In this document: piece after piece, positions 46,631 through 54,822 of the stretch | Layout of the letters: each line of letters opens with the position of its first letter | Position numbering within the stretch: the first letter of the stretch is position 1 | Assembly (NCBI RefSeq): GCF_018861045.1 | Contig: NZ_JAHKQJ010000007.1 | Span: 124,001 to 188,000 of the forward strand | Length of the DNA stretch: 64,000 nucleotides | Reading direction: 5' to 3' | From: Octadecabacter sp. B2R22 | GTDB lineage: Bacteria > Pseudomonadota > Alphaproteobacteria > Rhodobacterales > Rhodobacteraceae | The notes under the pieces: generated by a model | Told to the model about the DNA's origin: nothing | What the model saw: only the letters and a program-made list of their open reading frames with translations | Databases searched by the model: none | Position numbers and translations under genes: made by a program

Positions 46631-47464
46631 GTGCGGCAATACCACGATGCATTGAACACGATTCTGGAGAATGGCGAAGAGTCCTCGGATCGGACGGGGA
46701 CGGGGACGCTGTCTTATTTTGGGCTGCAATCGCGCTATCGTCTCGCGGACGGATTTCCGTTGGTTACAACGAAGAAACTGCACCTGCGCTCCATTATACA
46801 TGAACTTCTGTGGTTCTTGTCTGGTGACACCAACATCAAATACCTGAAAGACAACGGCGTTTCGATCTGGGATGAATGGGCCGATGAGAATGGTGACCTT
46901 GGCCCTGTTTATGGCCATCAGTGGCGCTCTTTTCCTGCGCTTGAGCCGACAGATCAAACGCTTGACGGAGAGCCGTTGTTCAAGGGGCGCGAGATCGACC
47001 AGATCGCCAATCTCGTAGAGATGATCAAAACGTCGCCTGATAGCCGCCGTCTTATCGTTTCGGCGTGGAACCCGGGTGATGTACCGCGCATGGCTTTGCC
47101 GCCATGTCACACGATGTGGCAGGTGCGTATCATCAAAAACAAATTGCACCTGCAATTGTACCAACGCTCCGCCGACATGTTCCTGGGCGTTCCGTTTAAC
47201 ATCGCGTCTTACGCCTTGCTGCAGGTGATGCTGGCCCATGTGACCGGCTATGAGCCTGGCGATTTCGTTCATACCTTGGGGGATGCGCACATCTATTCCA
47301 ACCACATGGATCAAGTGCAATTACAACTGTCGCGCACGCCCAAAGTATTGCCGCAGATCAAAATAACACGGGATGTGTCGTCGATCTTCGATTTCCGCTA
47401 CGAGGATTTCGAGATCATTGGCTATGAGCCCGATCCTGCAATTCGCGCACCAGTGGCGGTTTAG
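46631..47464 (+). CDS. thyA: Thymidylate synthase ThyA
   Basis: This 277-residue folate-dependent enzyme makes dTMP from dUMP. It has [36 protein letters not shown] (two blocks), [21 protein letters not shown]-like [19 protein letters not shown], the catalytic Cys in [10 protein letters not shown], and [19 protein letters not shown]. The start is GTG at 46631 with a GAGGA site ten bases upstream. folA follows three bases after the stop, the classical thyA-folA pair: ThyA oxidises methylene-THF to DHF, which FolA reduces again. Confidence 0.97.
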   Translation: MRQYHDALNTILENGEESSDRTGTGTLSYFGLQSRYRLADGFPLVTTKKLHLRSIIHELLWFLSGDTNIKYLKDNGVSIWDEWADENGDLGPVYGHQWRSFPALEPTDQTLDGEPLFKGREIDQIANLVEMIKTSPDSRRLIVSAWNPGDVPRMALPPCHTMWQVRIIKNKLHLQLYQRSADMFLGVPFNIASYALLQVMLAHVTGYEPGDFVHTLGDAHIYSNHMDQVQLQLSRTPKVLPQIKITRDVSSIFDFRYEDFEIIGYEPDPAIRAPVAV

Positions 47465-47467
47465 ACT

Positions 47468-47944
47468 ATGATTACATTGATTGTCGCCCGTGATGAAAAC
47501 GGAGCCATTGGCCGAGACGGGACAATCCCTTGGGACATCCCCGAAGACCTGAAATCCTTTCAGCGTGAAACCTTGGGCGGTGCGCTGATTATGGGGCGTA
47601 ACACGTGGGACAGCCTTCCGTTTAAGCCACTGCCGAAACGCCTTAACGTGGTGGTGTCCTCGAGGGCCGACGCCGCGGAAACCGTTGTGTCTTCCGTAGC
47701 GGAGGCGGTGCAGTTTGCATCGGACCAAGGGTATGATCGCATCTATGGCATGGGCGGCGCTGGGATTTACTCCGAGATGCTCCCGCTGGCGGATCGGCTG
47801 TTGGTTTCAGACGTCGCGATGCGGGTTGAGGATGCCGATACGTTCTTTCCTATGGTCGACCTGAGCGACTGGCGGATGGTGAACGAGAGATCCCTGCGGG
47901 CGGATGACCCGCTCTGCATCGTCCGTGAATATTTGCGGCGCTAA
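47468..47944 (+). CDS. folA: Dihydrofolate reductase
   Basis: This 158-residue NADPH-dependent enzyme regenerates tetrahydrofolate and is the target of trimethoprim. It has IVARDENGAIGRDGTIPWDI at the N-terminus, GRNTWDSLPFKPLPKR, VVVSSRADAAETV and IYGMGGAGIYSEML, with the catalytic acidic residue in the PWDIPEDL segment. It is coupled to thyA by three bases. Confidence 0.96.
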   Translation: MITLIVARDENGAIGRDGTIPWDIPEDLKSFQRETLGGALIMGRNTWDSLPFKPLPKRLNVVVSSRADAAETVVSSVAEAVQFASDQGYDRIYGMGGAGIYSEMLPLADRLLVSDVAMRVEDADTFFPMVDLSDWRMVNERSLRADDPLCIVREYLRR

Positions 47945-47995
47945 CGCGCCATCTTGCCCAGCGGAATTTGCCTAGAATAGAGAAAGCCAGACCTC

Positions 47996-48319
47996 ATGAT
48001 CCTTTACGGCCTCCCGACCTGTACTGATTGCAAGAAAGCGCTCAAGGCGTTTGAGGACGAGGGGATCAAGGTCACCTTCCGTGATGTCCGCGCAGAACCT
48101 TTGTCCGAAGATGAGTGGACAAGCCTGATCGCTGAGTTCGGGGACAATCTGGTGGACCGCAAGTCCCAAGCCTATCGCAACCTCAACGCATGGATGAAAG
48201 AAAGCGAGGCCGAGGCGCAATTGGCCGACACCCCAGCCGTAATGGCGCGCCCCGTTATTACAGATGGAACCAAGTCCACGTTGGGTTGGGACGAGGCGAC
48301 GAAAGCAGAATGGCTATAG
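47996..48319 (+). CDS. ArsC/Spx-family protein (first of two)
   Basis: This 107-residue thioredoxin-fold protein begins MILYGLPTCTDCKKALKAFE, with a CxxC (TDC) motif, and includes RDVRAEPLSEDEW, RKSQAYRN and the C-terminal PAVMARPVI and TLGW segments of ArsC-like proteins. The classic arsenate reductase chemistry uses a single Cys in a CxxxR/S pocket; the true substrate here is unclear, and many such small proteins are not arsenate reductases. It follows folA after about 50 bases. A similar protein lies at 49364-49687. Confidence 0.82.
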   Translation: MILYGLPTCTDCKKALKAFEDEGIKVTFRDVRAEPLSEDEWTSLIAEFGDNLVDRKSQAYRNLNAWMKESEAEAQLADTPAVMARPVITDGTKSTLGWDEATKAEWL

Positions 48320-48692
48320 CACGCGCCAAGCACTGAAAGTCGGTCACCGATAATAGGTTACGTAATCTCCTAATTAATTGGGGTGGTGCCCCATCGATTC
48401 GTGCAAGAATAAGGCAGCACCTGTCTGCTGGCGGCCACATTCGTTAACTATTGGTTCGATATTTGGAAACAATAGGCAGCAATTATTCCGACTGTTTCTT
48501 TTACGGAATTAATAGGCGTTTTTTTGAGGTGCAATCTAATATCTTGAAAAAATTGAAAAATCCGCCGTCGAATCGGAGAGTCAATCCATGTGACGCTACG
48601 TGCTCTGGGGAATGGATATTTATTGTTCCCGCTTTGGTCAGTCATTTCGCCCTGTAGAAAGGTTGCATCACCAAAAACCTATGGGGGCTAAA

Positions 48693-48839
48693 GTGAAAAC
48701 GACAGTAACAAGTACTAAACCAACACATACATTTCCAAAAATCCGTACGGATCTTTTGGATCGCTTGTCCGACACCGCCGACGGACTTGTAAAGAACGAT
48801 CCACCCGAACCCGTAAAGAAGCGGTGGTTCTTCCACTGA
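48693..48839 (+). CDS. Possible small ORF, 48 residues
   Basis: The frame starts at GTG 48693, which has GGGGG five bases upstream; an in-frame ATG at 48681 would add four residues. The product is basic and includes TFPKIRTDLLDRLSDTADG and the ending PPEPVKKRWFFH. It has no signal or membrane segment. Nothing similar comes to mind. Coding potential is uncertain, as the surrounding DNA is AT-rich. Confidence 0.35.
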   Translation: MKTTVTSTKPTHTFPKIRTDLLDRLSDTADGLVKNDPPEPVKKRWFFH

Positions 48840-48849
48840 TTTGAAATGT

Positions 48850-48887
48850 ATCAGGTGCGGGGAATGGGAAATCCATTCTCCCCTGAT
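48850..48887. other. Long imperfect hairpin in the AT-rich region
   Basis: ATCAGG-GGGAATGG can pair with CCATTC-CC-CCTGAT around a GAAAT loop (14 pairs, one bulge and one internal loop). It is 11 bases after the small-ORF stop and has no U-tract, so it is more likely a structured RNA or mRNA-stabilising element than a simple terminator. Confidence 0.5.
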
Positions 48888-48909
48888 ATTGCTGCCAAGG
48901 GTGCGCCAT

Positions 48910-49017
48910 ATGTATTGCATGAAAAATCAAACAACACAGCACAACCCACTGTACCCGCTGACGCCTCAGCAGGTACGGGAATTATTCTCTAAGCTGATAG
49001 AACAGGACGCGAAGTAG
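48910..49017 (+). CDS. Possible small ORF, 35 residues
   Basis: The frame starts at ATG 48910 with AAGGG nine bases upstream, and ends in the TAG at 49015-49017. It encodes a 35-residue peptide with the plausible helix PLTPQQVRELFSKLIEQD at the C-terminus. It has no known relatives that I can recall. Its stop lies in the palindrome shared with the cspA end. It could be a real small protein or chance. Confidence 0.35.
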   Translation: MYCMKNQTTQHNPLYPLTPQQVRELFSKLIEQDAK

Positions 49018-49030
49018 GTTTAACCTACTT
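49012..49030. repeat. Perfect 9-1-9 palindrome at the end of cspA
   Basis: AAGTAGGTT, T, AACCTACTT. It overlaps both the cspA stop (49020-49022) and the stop of the 35-residue frame. There is no U-tract on either side, so it is not a standard terminator. Confidence 0.75.
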
Positions 49031-49226
49031 GCAAATTCCCTGCCATTTGACGCCCGTCACGACCTTCGATCAGGTCGTATTCGATGGGCATGTCATCCGC
49101 CAAACCAGTTAGGCCAGACTGCTCCACAGCAGAGATGTGCACGAACACATCTGCGCCGCCTGTCTCAGGTGCGATAAATCCAAAGCCTTTGGTTGTGTTG
49201 AACCATTTCACTGTGCCTTTGGCCAT
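49020..49226 (-). CDS. cspA: Cold-shock protein CspA family
   Basis: This 68-residue single cold-shock domain has the RNP1 motif KGFGFIAPE and RNP2 DVFVHISAV, preceded by MAKGTVKWFN. It is a single-stranded nucleic-acid chaperone that prevents RNA structure at low temperature. The upstream frame extends to 49313, but the ATG at 49226 has AAGGAG eight bases before it. The roughly 100-base leader contains a 7-bp hairpin. It converges on the AT-rich region. Confidence 0.95.
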   Translation of the reverse strand: MAKGTVKWFNTTKGFGFIAPETGGADVFVHISAVEQSGLTGLADDMPIEYDLIEGRDGRQMAGNLQVG

Positions 49227-49257
49227 TGTCTTCTCCTTCATATTGTCTTTCGGGCAT

Positions 49258-49276
49258 CGCAAGGCGGACCCTTGCG
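49258..49276 (-). promoter_or_regulatory. Hairpin in the cspA leader
   Basis: CGCAAGG-GTCCG-CCTTGCG in the cspA sense (7 bp, five-base loop) lies 32-50 bases before the start codon. Cold-shock mRNAs often have structured leaders that change with temperature; a role here is inferred. Confidence 0.45.
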
Positions 49277-49363
49277 CTACCGTTAAGACTTGAATGAAAA
49301 AGGCAAATGACAATCTTGAGAAATCAGGGGATGATACGCGAAATGATTAAAACGGAGGCAGTC

Positions 49364-49687
49364 TTGCGGTTCTTTGGCTTAAAAACATGTGATACGTGTC
49401 GCAAGGCGCTCAAGCAGCTTGCAGGCCGCGAGGTTGAAGTCATCGACGTGCGCGCCGATGGCGTGAGCGCCGAGGATCAAGCGGCAATGATTAAAGCGTT
49501 TGGGGCAGCGGTTCTGAACACTCGTTCAACGACGTGGCGGGGGTTAAGCGAAGAAGACCGCGCCCGCGATCCAGCCGCGCTTTTGGCGGCCCATCCGACC
49601 TTAATGAAACGCCCCGTGATCGAAATGGATGGCGCATGGCATCAAGGTTGGACACCTGCTACCAAAGCCGAAATAGGAGTAGAATAA
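49364..49687 (+). CDS. ArsC/Spx-family protein (second of two)
   Basis: This 107-residue protein (from TTG 49364) reads RFFGLKTCDTCRKALKQL at the N-terminus and RPVIEMDGAWHQGWTPATKAEI at the end (two blocks), much like the one at 47996. The CxxC pair and RSTTWRGL in the middle are shared. The frame is open upstream with ATGs at 49331 and 49343, but the TTG at 49364 has GGAGG five bases upstream and gives a normal start. Its stop overlaps the next membrane-protein gene. Arsenate reduction should not be assumed. Confidence 0.8.
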   Translation: MRFFGLKTCDTCRKALKQLAGREVEVIDVRADGVSAEDQAAMIKAFGAAVLNTRSTTWRGLSEEDRARDPAALLAAHPTLMKRPVIEMDGAWHQGWTPATKAEIGVE

Positions 49688-50052
49688 TGCGCAACGCAGC
49701 AGCCATTTTGGGCATCATTGCAGGGGTTATGGGGATTTTCGTCGGGCTTTTCGGCTACGGCTGGGTCACCCTCACCAATGAAGTCCCTGAAGCAAGCCAG
49801 TTGGGCATGTTTGAACGCCCGGGCTTTGTCCAGTTCGCAAGCTTTGCCGCGCCATTGGCCTGTATCGCAGGGGGCGCGATGGCCAAGGCGCGTGCGCTAT
49901 GGGGTGGAATTGCATTGTTGATCGGCGCTGGCCTGTTTTATGCCGCCTTTGGGTTCAACGTGGCGACGATGTTCCCGATCGGGTTCGCAGGCTTGGGCGG
50001 TATCTTAGCGATAGCCGCCGGCAAGCCGGATGAAGACGTCGCGCACTTTTAA
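49687..50052 (+). CDS. Small integral membrane protein of unknown function
   Basis: This 121-residue protein has about four hydrophobic helices (AAAILGIIAGVMGIFVGLFG, FASFAAPLACIAGGAMA, ALWGGIALLIGAGLFYAAFG, FPIGFAGLGGILAIAAG) and a charged C-terminus (KPDEDVAHF). No family is recognised. Its ATG overlaps the stop of the second ArsC-like gene. It converges on DoxX with four overlapping bases. Confidence 0.8.
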   Translation: MRNAAAILGIIAGVMGIFVGLFGYGWVTLTNEVPEASQLGMFERPGFVQFASFAAPLACIAGGAMAKARALWGGIALLIGAGLFYAAFGFNVATMFPIGFAGLGGILAIAAGKPDEDVAHF

Positions 50053-50582
50053 CGGTTTTTTCTGAGCAGGCGGTCCACGGACAATGGGCCGCCCCCTTTG
50101 AGCACCAGCGTCACCAGAACAACCATCCAGAACGCGCGTTGGTCCAAGATCGCGCCTGTTGGCAGCCCGTCAAACCATTTGCCAAGCGTTTCGGTGTGCG
50201 CAATCCCGCCGTGGCCATAGAGGTCTGTGAGGGATTGTACGACGACAAAGCCAATCATCCCGAGGGCGGCGAAACGTGTGAACAAGCCAATCACGATCAG
50301 CAATGGCAGGATGTATTCCGCCAAGGTGCCTGCCACAACGACGGCCCAATGGAAGATGGACATTTGCGAGATGTCATAGCCCACGGCTTCCATCGCCTTT
50401 GGGAAGATCTGCGCATAGCCGCCGACGCCGGGTGAAAATGGCGTGCCATCCCATTTAGTATTCGCTGAGTTCCAGAAATAGAACAACAACGTCGCTGCAA
50501 AGACGAAACGGGCCAGCGTAGGCAAGATCGCCGCTGCAGAAGCGTTCAGGGACTGGGTGAGGCGGTCATAGGTTGCGAGCAT
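50049..50582 (-). CDS. DoxX-family membrane protein, bufferin operon (BufD/GigD-like)
   Basis: This 177-residue protein has about four or five transmembrane helices and DoxX features (RFVFAATLLFYFWNSANTKW, GYDISQMSIFHWAVVVAG, LPLLIVIGLFTRFAALGMIG, TDLYGHGGIAHTET). DoxX proteins are membrane components of respiratory or redox modules. It is the last gene of the four-gene run with DUF2282, DUF692 and DUF2063 genes, an order known from the gig/buf operons of Caulobacter. Its role in that system is unknown. Confidence 0.87.
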   Translation of the reverse strand: MLATYDRLTQSLNASAAAILPTLARFVFAATLLFYFWNSANTKWDGTPFSPGVGGYAQIFPKAMEAVGYDISQMSIFHWAVVVAGTLAEYILPLLIVIGLFTRFAALGMIGFVVVQSLTDLYGHGGIAHTETLGKWFDGLPTGAILDQRAFWMVVLVTLVLKGGGPLSVDRLLRKNR

Positions 50583-50594
50583 AGTATTGGTCTT

Positions 50595-51329
50595 TCAGGT
50601 CTTGAGGGAAATCAGGGCATTACGGGACAAAATCAGGCCAAGAAGCGGGCCGAGGTCAAAACCAGCACCACCATTTTGCAAGGCTTGGCCCAACGGTTGG
50701 CCGCCGATCAGGGCTTGGGTGACGGCGGCTTGTTCTTGCGTCAAGGCATCGACCATAGGGTCAAATTCAGGGCGCGTCACCAGTGCGGGTTGCGCGACTT
50801 TGGCGATATCGCCGCCCGATGTATTGGCCGCCCAAATCGATTGCAGCGGATAGCGCGACGGGATCAGGTAAACAGAAGGCGCAAAGGTGAAAGTCACCTG
50901 CGGCAGGCTGTCGGGTGCGATCTGTGCCAGCGCATCGGCTGCGATCGGGGTTGCGTCGCTGGCGTGGTAGCTGTGGCGCAAGGCCAGCTCAAGACGGGCG
51001 ATGTCTGGCAAATAGGGCACGGATTGTGCAGGGCCAAACCCCGCAAGGAATTCAGGCATTTCTTCGCCATAAAACATCATCACAGGTGAGCTTGGCGGGT
51101 GGGCACGCAGGTAAACCCCCGCCATTGCGCGAAAAAAGTCATCTCCGACGAGCTTGGCAACAACTGGAAAGGCAGCGCCCAAGGCGTCTGTCAGGCTCAC
51201 GGCGACATTGTTGCGGTAAACGTCAAACCGTTTGGTGGCCTGTACGCCATCAGGGTTTCGCACGCCTTCTGGCGGCGGGCTGGTGGGGTCCAGAAGGGCC
51301 GTGCGGAATTCCGTCTGCGTCGTGATCAT
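50595..51329 (-). CDS. DUF2063 protein, bufferin maturation partner (BufC/HvfC-like)
   Basis: This 244-residue protein fits DUF2063: TEFRTALLDPTSPPPEGV, RFDVYRNNVAVSLTDALG, AFPVVAKLVGDDFFRAMAGV and PYLPDIARLELALRHSYHA. In bufferin systems the DUF2063 protein helps the DUF692 enzyme bind the precursor. The ATG at 51329 overlaps the end of the DUF692 gene (ATGA), so the two are made together. The frame is open further upstream, antisense to nothing else of note. Confidence 0.88.
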   Translation of the reverse strand: MITTQTEFRTALLDPTSPPPEGVRNPDGVQATKRFDVYRNNVAVSLTDALGAAFPVVAKLVGDDFFRAMAGVYLRAHPPSSPVMMFYGEEMPEFLAGFGPAQSVPYLPDIARLELALRHSYHASDATPIAADALAQIAPDSLPQVTFTFAPSVYLIPSRYPLQSIWAANTSGGDIAKVAQPALVTRPEFDPMVDALTQEQAAVTQALIGGQPLGQALQNGGAGFDLGPLLGLILSRNALISLKT

Positions 51330-52177
51330 GCGAGCACCGACAGGGCCGTATCGGCGCGTCTGGTTTCTTCGACCAGAACTGCCCATTCGGGAACATCGGT
51401 GTCCCATTCGATCAGCAAAGGTTTGGGGCCAGACTTGGCCAAGGTGTAATCGAGCAAGGCCCAAACAGGATCGACAACTTCAGCGCCGTGGCTGTCGATC
51501 AACAGCGGGGCACCTGTTTCGTCTTCGTCCGCGTCGTGGCCACCAAGGTGAATTTCCTTAACCGCATCAAGGGGGTAGTCGTCGATGTAGCCTTGCGGGG
51601 AATAACCAAGGTTGGTGGCGGAAACAAAAACATTGTTCACATCCAGCAACAAGCCACAGCCAGTCCGCGTCACGATTTCAGAAAGGAAATCTGTCTCAGA
51701 CATGTCGCTTTCGGCGAAGGCGAGGTAGCTGGACGGGTTTTCAAGAAGCATTTGACGACCCAGCACAGATTGCACTTCGTCAATGTGATCGGCAACGCGG
51801 GTGACCGTTGCCGCCGTGTAGGGCAGAGGCAGAAGGTCGTTCAAAAATGCGCTTTCATGGGTGGACCACGCAAGGTGTTCGGAGAAACTGGCTGGGTTCA
51901 GCCAGTCACATAGGGTTTTCAAACGTGCAAGGTGGTCGGCATCCAAGCGGCCTTCGCCGCCAATACTCAGACCCACACCGTGGACGGAAAACGGAAACTG
52001 TTCGGAAAGGTGGCGCAATTGCGCGAGGGGACGGCCACCCATTCCCATGTAATTTTCAGCATGAATTTCGAGCCAGCCAACGGGGCCTGCGTCTTTCATG
52101 ATGTCATTAAAATGCTGGGCCTTGTAGCCGACACCAGGGCGATTGGGCAGGGAAGGTTGTCGCGTAGCATCAAGCAT
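51326..52177 (-). CDS. DUF692/MNIO-family enzyme, bufferin maturase (BufB/HvfB-like)
   Basis: This 283-residue TIM-barrel protein belongs to the multinuclear non-heme iron oxidative (MNIO) enzymes, which modify Cys residues in peptides. Candidate metal ligands are in VHGVGLSIGG, FSEHLAWS, LLENPSSYLAF, LLDVNNVFVSA, IHLGGHDAD, LIDSHGAEV and LLIEWDTDVPEW, all in the expected order. The start at 52177 has AAGGAG eight bases upstream. The substrate is presumably the DUF2282 peptide encoded 75 bases upstream. Confidence 0.9.
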   Translation of the reverse strand: MLDATRQPSLPNRPGVGYKAQHFNDIMKDAGPVGWLEIHAENYMGMGGRPLAQLRHLSEQFPFSVHGVGLSIGGEGRLDADHLARLKTLCDWLNPASFSEHLAWSTHESAFLNDLLPLPYTAATVTRVADHIDEVQSVLGRQMLLENPSSYLAFAESDMSETDFLSEIVTRTGCGLLLDVNNVFVSATNLGYSPQGYIDDYPLDAVKEIHLGGHDADEDETGAPLLIDSHGAEVVDPVWALLDYTLAKSGPKPLLIEWDTDVPEWAVLVEETRRADTALSVLA

Positions 52178-52197
52178 AGTCGGGCTCCTTAAGGGTA

Positions 52198-52227
52198 TGG
52201 CGCCCACCCTAATGCGGATGGGCGCCA
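52198..52227 (-). promoter_or_regulatory. Stem-loop between bufferin precursor and maturase genes
   Basis: TGGCGCCCA (52198-52206) pairs with TGGGCGCCA (52219-52227), nine bp, with two more pairs inside. There is no U-tract, and it sits just upstream of the maturase ribosome site. Such hairpins can protect upstream mRNA or limit downstream reading, giving more precursor than enzyme. Confidence 0.6.
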
Positions 52228-52252
52228 AAGTCACAAAACGAACTGGATCAGC

Positions 52253-52555
52253 TTATGCTGGGATGTCGCGGTCCAGCTCAGTCAGGGAACCGGAACGCTC
52301 AGGGGAGTCGCCCATTGCTTCGATCATCGTGCCTTCGCATGTGCCTGCTGGAACGAATGTCCATGCGTTGCCTTGGTAATCAATTGTGGATGTACCAGCG
52401 CATGTTGTGCCTGGGCCAGCTGCACAGTCGTTTTCGCCAGCAAGGGAAATACCGAAGCACTTTTCGTTTTCCTGAGCGTGTGCCGCTGTGGACAGACCAG
52501 CGATTGCTGTTGCTACGGAAGCTGCGAGTGCGAGTGAAGTTGTTGTCTTGGACAT
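52253..52555 (-). CDS. DUF2282 bufferin precursor peptide (BufA1-like)
   Basis: This 100-residue protein has a signal sequence (cleavage near AAHAQ at 27-28) and a mature part with four Cys at 33, 44, 52 and 73 in the pattern [36 protein letters not shown]. This is the DUF2282/BufA1 pattern. In bufferins, Cys residues are converted to thiooxazole-type heterocycles that bind copper. It has a 27-residue acidic C-terminal tail (from EGTMIEAM) beyond the last Cys. The modification and metal are inferred from the family. Confidence 0.88.
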   Translation of the reverse strand: MSKTTTSLALAASVATAIAGLSTAAHAQENEKCFGISLAGENDCAAGPGTTCAGTSTIDYQGNAWTFVPAGTCEGTMIEAMGDSPERSGSLTELDRDIPA

Positions 52556-52700
52556 GGGATAATTCCTGTTGTTCAGTTGCAGAGATGCGCCGTGATTGGC
52601 GACTTCCTAACTTTATGCTGGCGTTGGCGTGTTAAGCTATTCACGGGCGCGTGTATCGCGTGTGCGTTATCTGACGTCAGAACGTAGTGGTTCGGAATTC

Positions 52701-52739
52701 CATAAAAATAAGGCCCGACCGCACGGGGCGATCGGGCCT
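52701..52739 (-). terminator. Intrinsic terminator of thrS
   Basis: In the thrS sense, AGGCCCGA (52739-52732) pairs with TCGGGCCT (52718-52711), followed by TATTTTTATG. It lies 25 bases after the thrS stop. The rest of 52556-52700 is the leader and promoter region of the bufferin precursor gene; I see no clear promoter boxes. Confidence 0.85.
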
Positions 52740-52763
52740 GTAACACTGCTGCGGTGCAGAATG

Positions 52764-54710
52764 TTACAAAAGATCGGGTGGTGTGGCCGATTTTTGCAGC
52801 TCTTCAAGGATCGCATCCAGAGATGTTACAGATGTTTGCTTCTGACCAAGGCGGCGAACGGAGACTGTACGCTCTTCCACCTCGCGTGCGCCGCAGGCCA
52901 GAATCACCGGAACCTTACCGAGAGAGTGTTCGCGGACCTTATAGTTGATCTTCTCGTTGCGAATGTCGGCTTCGGCGCGCACGCCGACGGCTTTGAGGGC
53001 AGCTACAACTTCGTGCACGTAATCATCCGCGTCCGAGATGATGGACGCCACAACAACCTGACGCGGGGCCAGCCAGAACGGCAGCTTGCCTGCGTGTTCT
53101 TCGATCAAGATGCCGATGAAGCGTTCAAAAGACCCGAGCGTCGCGCGGTGCAACATAACAGGGCGGTGCTTTTCGCCATCCTTACCGATATAGTTCGCGT
53201 CCAGACGTTCGGGCAGGTTGCTATCAACCTGCAAAGTACCGCACTGCCATTCGCGACCAATCGCATCGGTCAAAGTGAATTCCAACTTCGGACCATAGAA
53301 CGCGCCTTCGCCTTCAAGGATTTCGAAGTCGTGACCAGCGGCCTTACAGGCCTCGCCCAAGGCTTCTTCCATCCGGTCCCAGACCTCATCCGACCCGATC
53401 CGCTTTTCAGGGCGGGTGGACAGTTTGATGCTCCAGTTGTCGAAACCAAGGTCGGAATAGACTGTGGATAGAAAATCGATGAACGTTTTGGTTTCAGCAG
53501 TGATCTGATCTTCGGAACAGAAGATGTGGCCATCATCTTGGGTAAAGCCACGCACACGCATGATACCGTGCAAGGCGCCAGATGGTTCGTAACGGGCGCA
53601 TGATCCAAACTCGGCCATCCGCAAAGGCAGGTCACGGTAAGATTTCAAACCTTGGTTGAACACCTGCACGTGGCACGGGCAGTTCATTGGCTTAAGCGCA
53701 TTGACGGCCTTTTCGCGTGCGTGATCCTCGTCCACTTCGACGATAAACATGTTCTCTTGGTATTTGTCCCAATGGCCCGACGCTTCCCAAAGCTTACGAT
53801 CCACAACCTGCGGTGTGTTCACCTCAACATAATCGCCAGCCTCTTGTTTGCGGCGCATGTAGTCTTGCAGGGTTGTGTAAACCTTCCAGCCGTTCGGATG
53901 CCAGAACACCTGACCGGGGGCTTCTTCTTGCATGTGGAACAAGCCCATTTCTTTACCCAGCTTGCGGTGGTCGCGTTTGGCCGCTTCCTCCAGCATGTTC
54001 ATGTGCGCCTTGAGCTGTTCCTTGTTCTGGAACGCGACACCATAAATACGCTGCAACATCGCGCGATCACTATCACCGCGCCAGTAGGCGCCTGCGATGG
54101 ACATCAGCTTCCATGAATCGCCCGGAACTTGGCCTGTGTTTTGCAAGTGAGGACCACGGCACAGGTCCTGCCAGTCGCCATGCCAATACATGCGCAATGG
54201 CTCGTCGCCCGGAATGGCGTCGATCAGCTCGACCTTATAGGGTTCGCCCTTGTCCTTATAATGCTGGATCGCAACATCGCGGTCCCACACTTCGGTGCGC
54301 ACGGCGTCGCGTTTGTTGATGATCTCTTTCATCTTCTTTTCAATCACCGCGAGGTCTTCTGGTGTGAAAGGTTCCTTGCGATCAAAATCGTAATACCAGC
54401 CGTCTTTGATGACAGGCCCGATGGTCACCTGAGTGTCAGGCCAAAGTTCCTGCACCGCGCGCGCCATGATGTGTGCGAGGTCGTGACGGATCAATTCCAG
54501 CGCAGGTTCTTCGTCTTTCATTGTGTTGATGGCAATGGATGCATCCGCATCAATCGGCCACTGCATATCCCAGTGCTGGCCATTTACGGTCGCAGAGATA
54601 GCCTTTTTCGCCAAGGACGACGCAATAGATGCAGCCACTTCAGCAGGGGTTACGCCTGCGTCGTAGTCACGTGAATTGCCGTCAGGAAATGTAAGGGAGA
54701 TTTGGGCCAT
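52764..54710 (-). CDS. thrS: Threonyl-tRNA synthetase
   Basis: This 648-residue class II synthetase has an N-terminal TGS domain ([21 protein letters not shown], two blocks), an editing domain ([16 protein letters not shown] with HxxxH), the catalytic core ([37 protein letters not shown], zinc-binding Cys/His) and a C-terminal anticodon domain ([35 protein letters not shown]). The length is normal. It ends at a strong terminator. Confidence 0.97.
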   Translation of the reverse strand: MAQISLTFPDGNSRDYDAGVTPAEVAASIASSLAKKAISATVNGQHWDMQWPIDADASIAINTMKDEEPALELIRHDLAHIMARAVQELWPDTQVTIGPVIKDGWYYDFDRKEPFTPEDLAVIEKKMKEIINKRDAVRTEVWDRDVAIQHYKDKGEPYKVELIDAIPGDEPLRMYWHGDWQDLCRGPHLQNTGQVPGDSWKLMSIAGAYWRGDSDRAMLQRIYGVAFQNKEQLKAHMNMLEEAAKRDHRKLGKEMGLFHMQEEAPGQVFWHPNGWKVYTTLQDYMRRKQEAGDYVEVNTPQVVDRKLWEASGHWDKYQENMFIVEVDEDHAREKAVNALKPMNCPCHVQVFNQGLKSYRDLPLRMAEFGSCARYEPSGALHGIMRVRGFTQDDGHIFCSEDQITAETKTFIDFLSTVYSDLGFDNWSIKLSTRPEKRIGSDEVWDRMEEALGEACKAAGHDFEILEGEGAFYGPKLEFTLTDAIGREWQCGTLQVDSNLPERLDANYIGKDGEKHRPVMLHRATLGSFERFIGILIEEHAGKLPFWLAPRQVVVASIISDADDYVHEVVAALKAVGVRAEADIRNEKINYKVREHSLGKVPVILACGAREVEERTVSVRRLGQKQTSVTSLDAILEELQKSATPPDLL

Positions 54711-54822
54711 GCTATGGGCTCCTCGTCAGTTTGGCGCCTACAAAGCGCCCGGTTGCGGGTTATGATGTAAGCCGCTTTTGGCCTAGCACAAGTCCCCCGT
54801 CAAGGGTGGCGGAACTGTCGGG

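Larger units (their letters stand above)
48320..49019. other. AT-rich 700-base intergenic region between arsC-like gene and cspA
   Basis: This stretch is visibly richer in A and T than its neighbours and holds no known gene. It contains two short reading frames called below (48693-48839 and 48910-49017), a long imperfect hairpin (48850-48887), and the convergent cspA terminator region (49012-49030). A frame of 68 codons at 48451-48657 has no ribosome site and is not called. It may be an old transferred segment or a small-RNA locus. Confidence 0.55.

Noticed and set aside
48451-48657. 68-codon frame in the AT-rich gap
   Set aside because: No ribosome site and low-complexity product; weaker than the two small frames that I list.
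52740-52767. GTAACA/TGTTAC inverted repeat at the thrS stop
   Set aside because: It overlaps the thrS coding end, and the terminator at 52701-52739 is the better explanation for RNA structure here.
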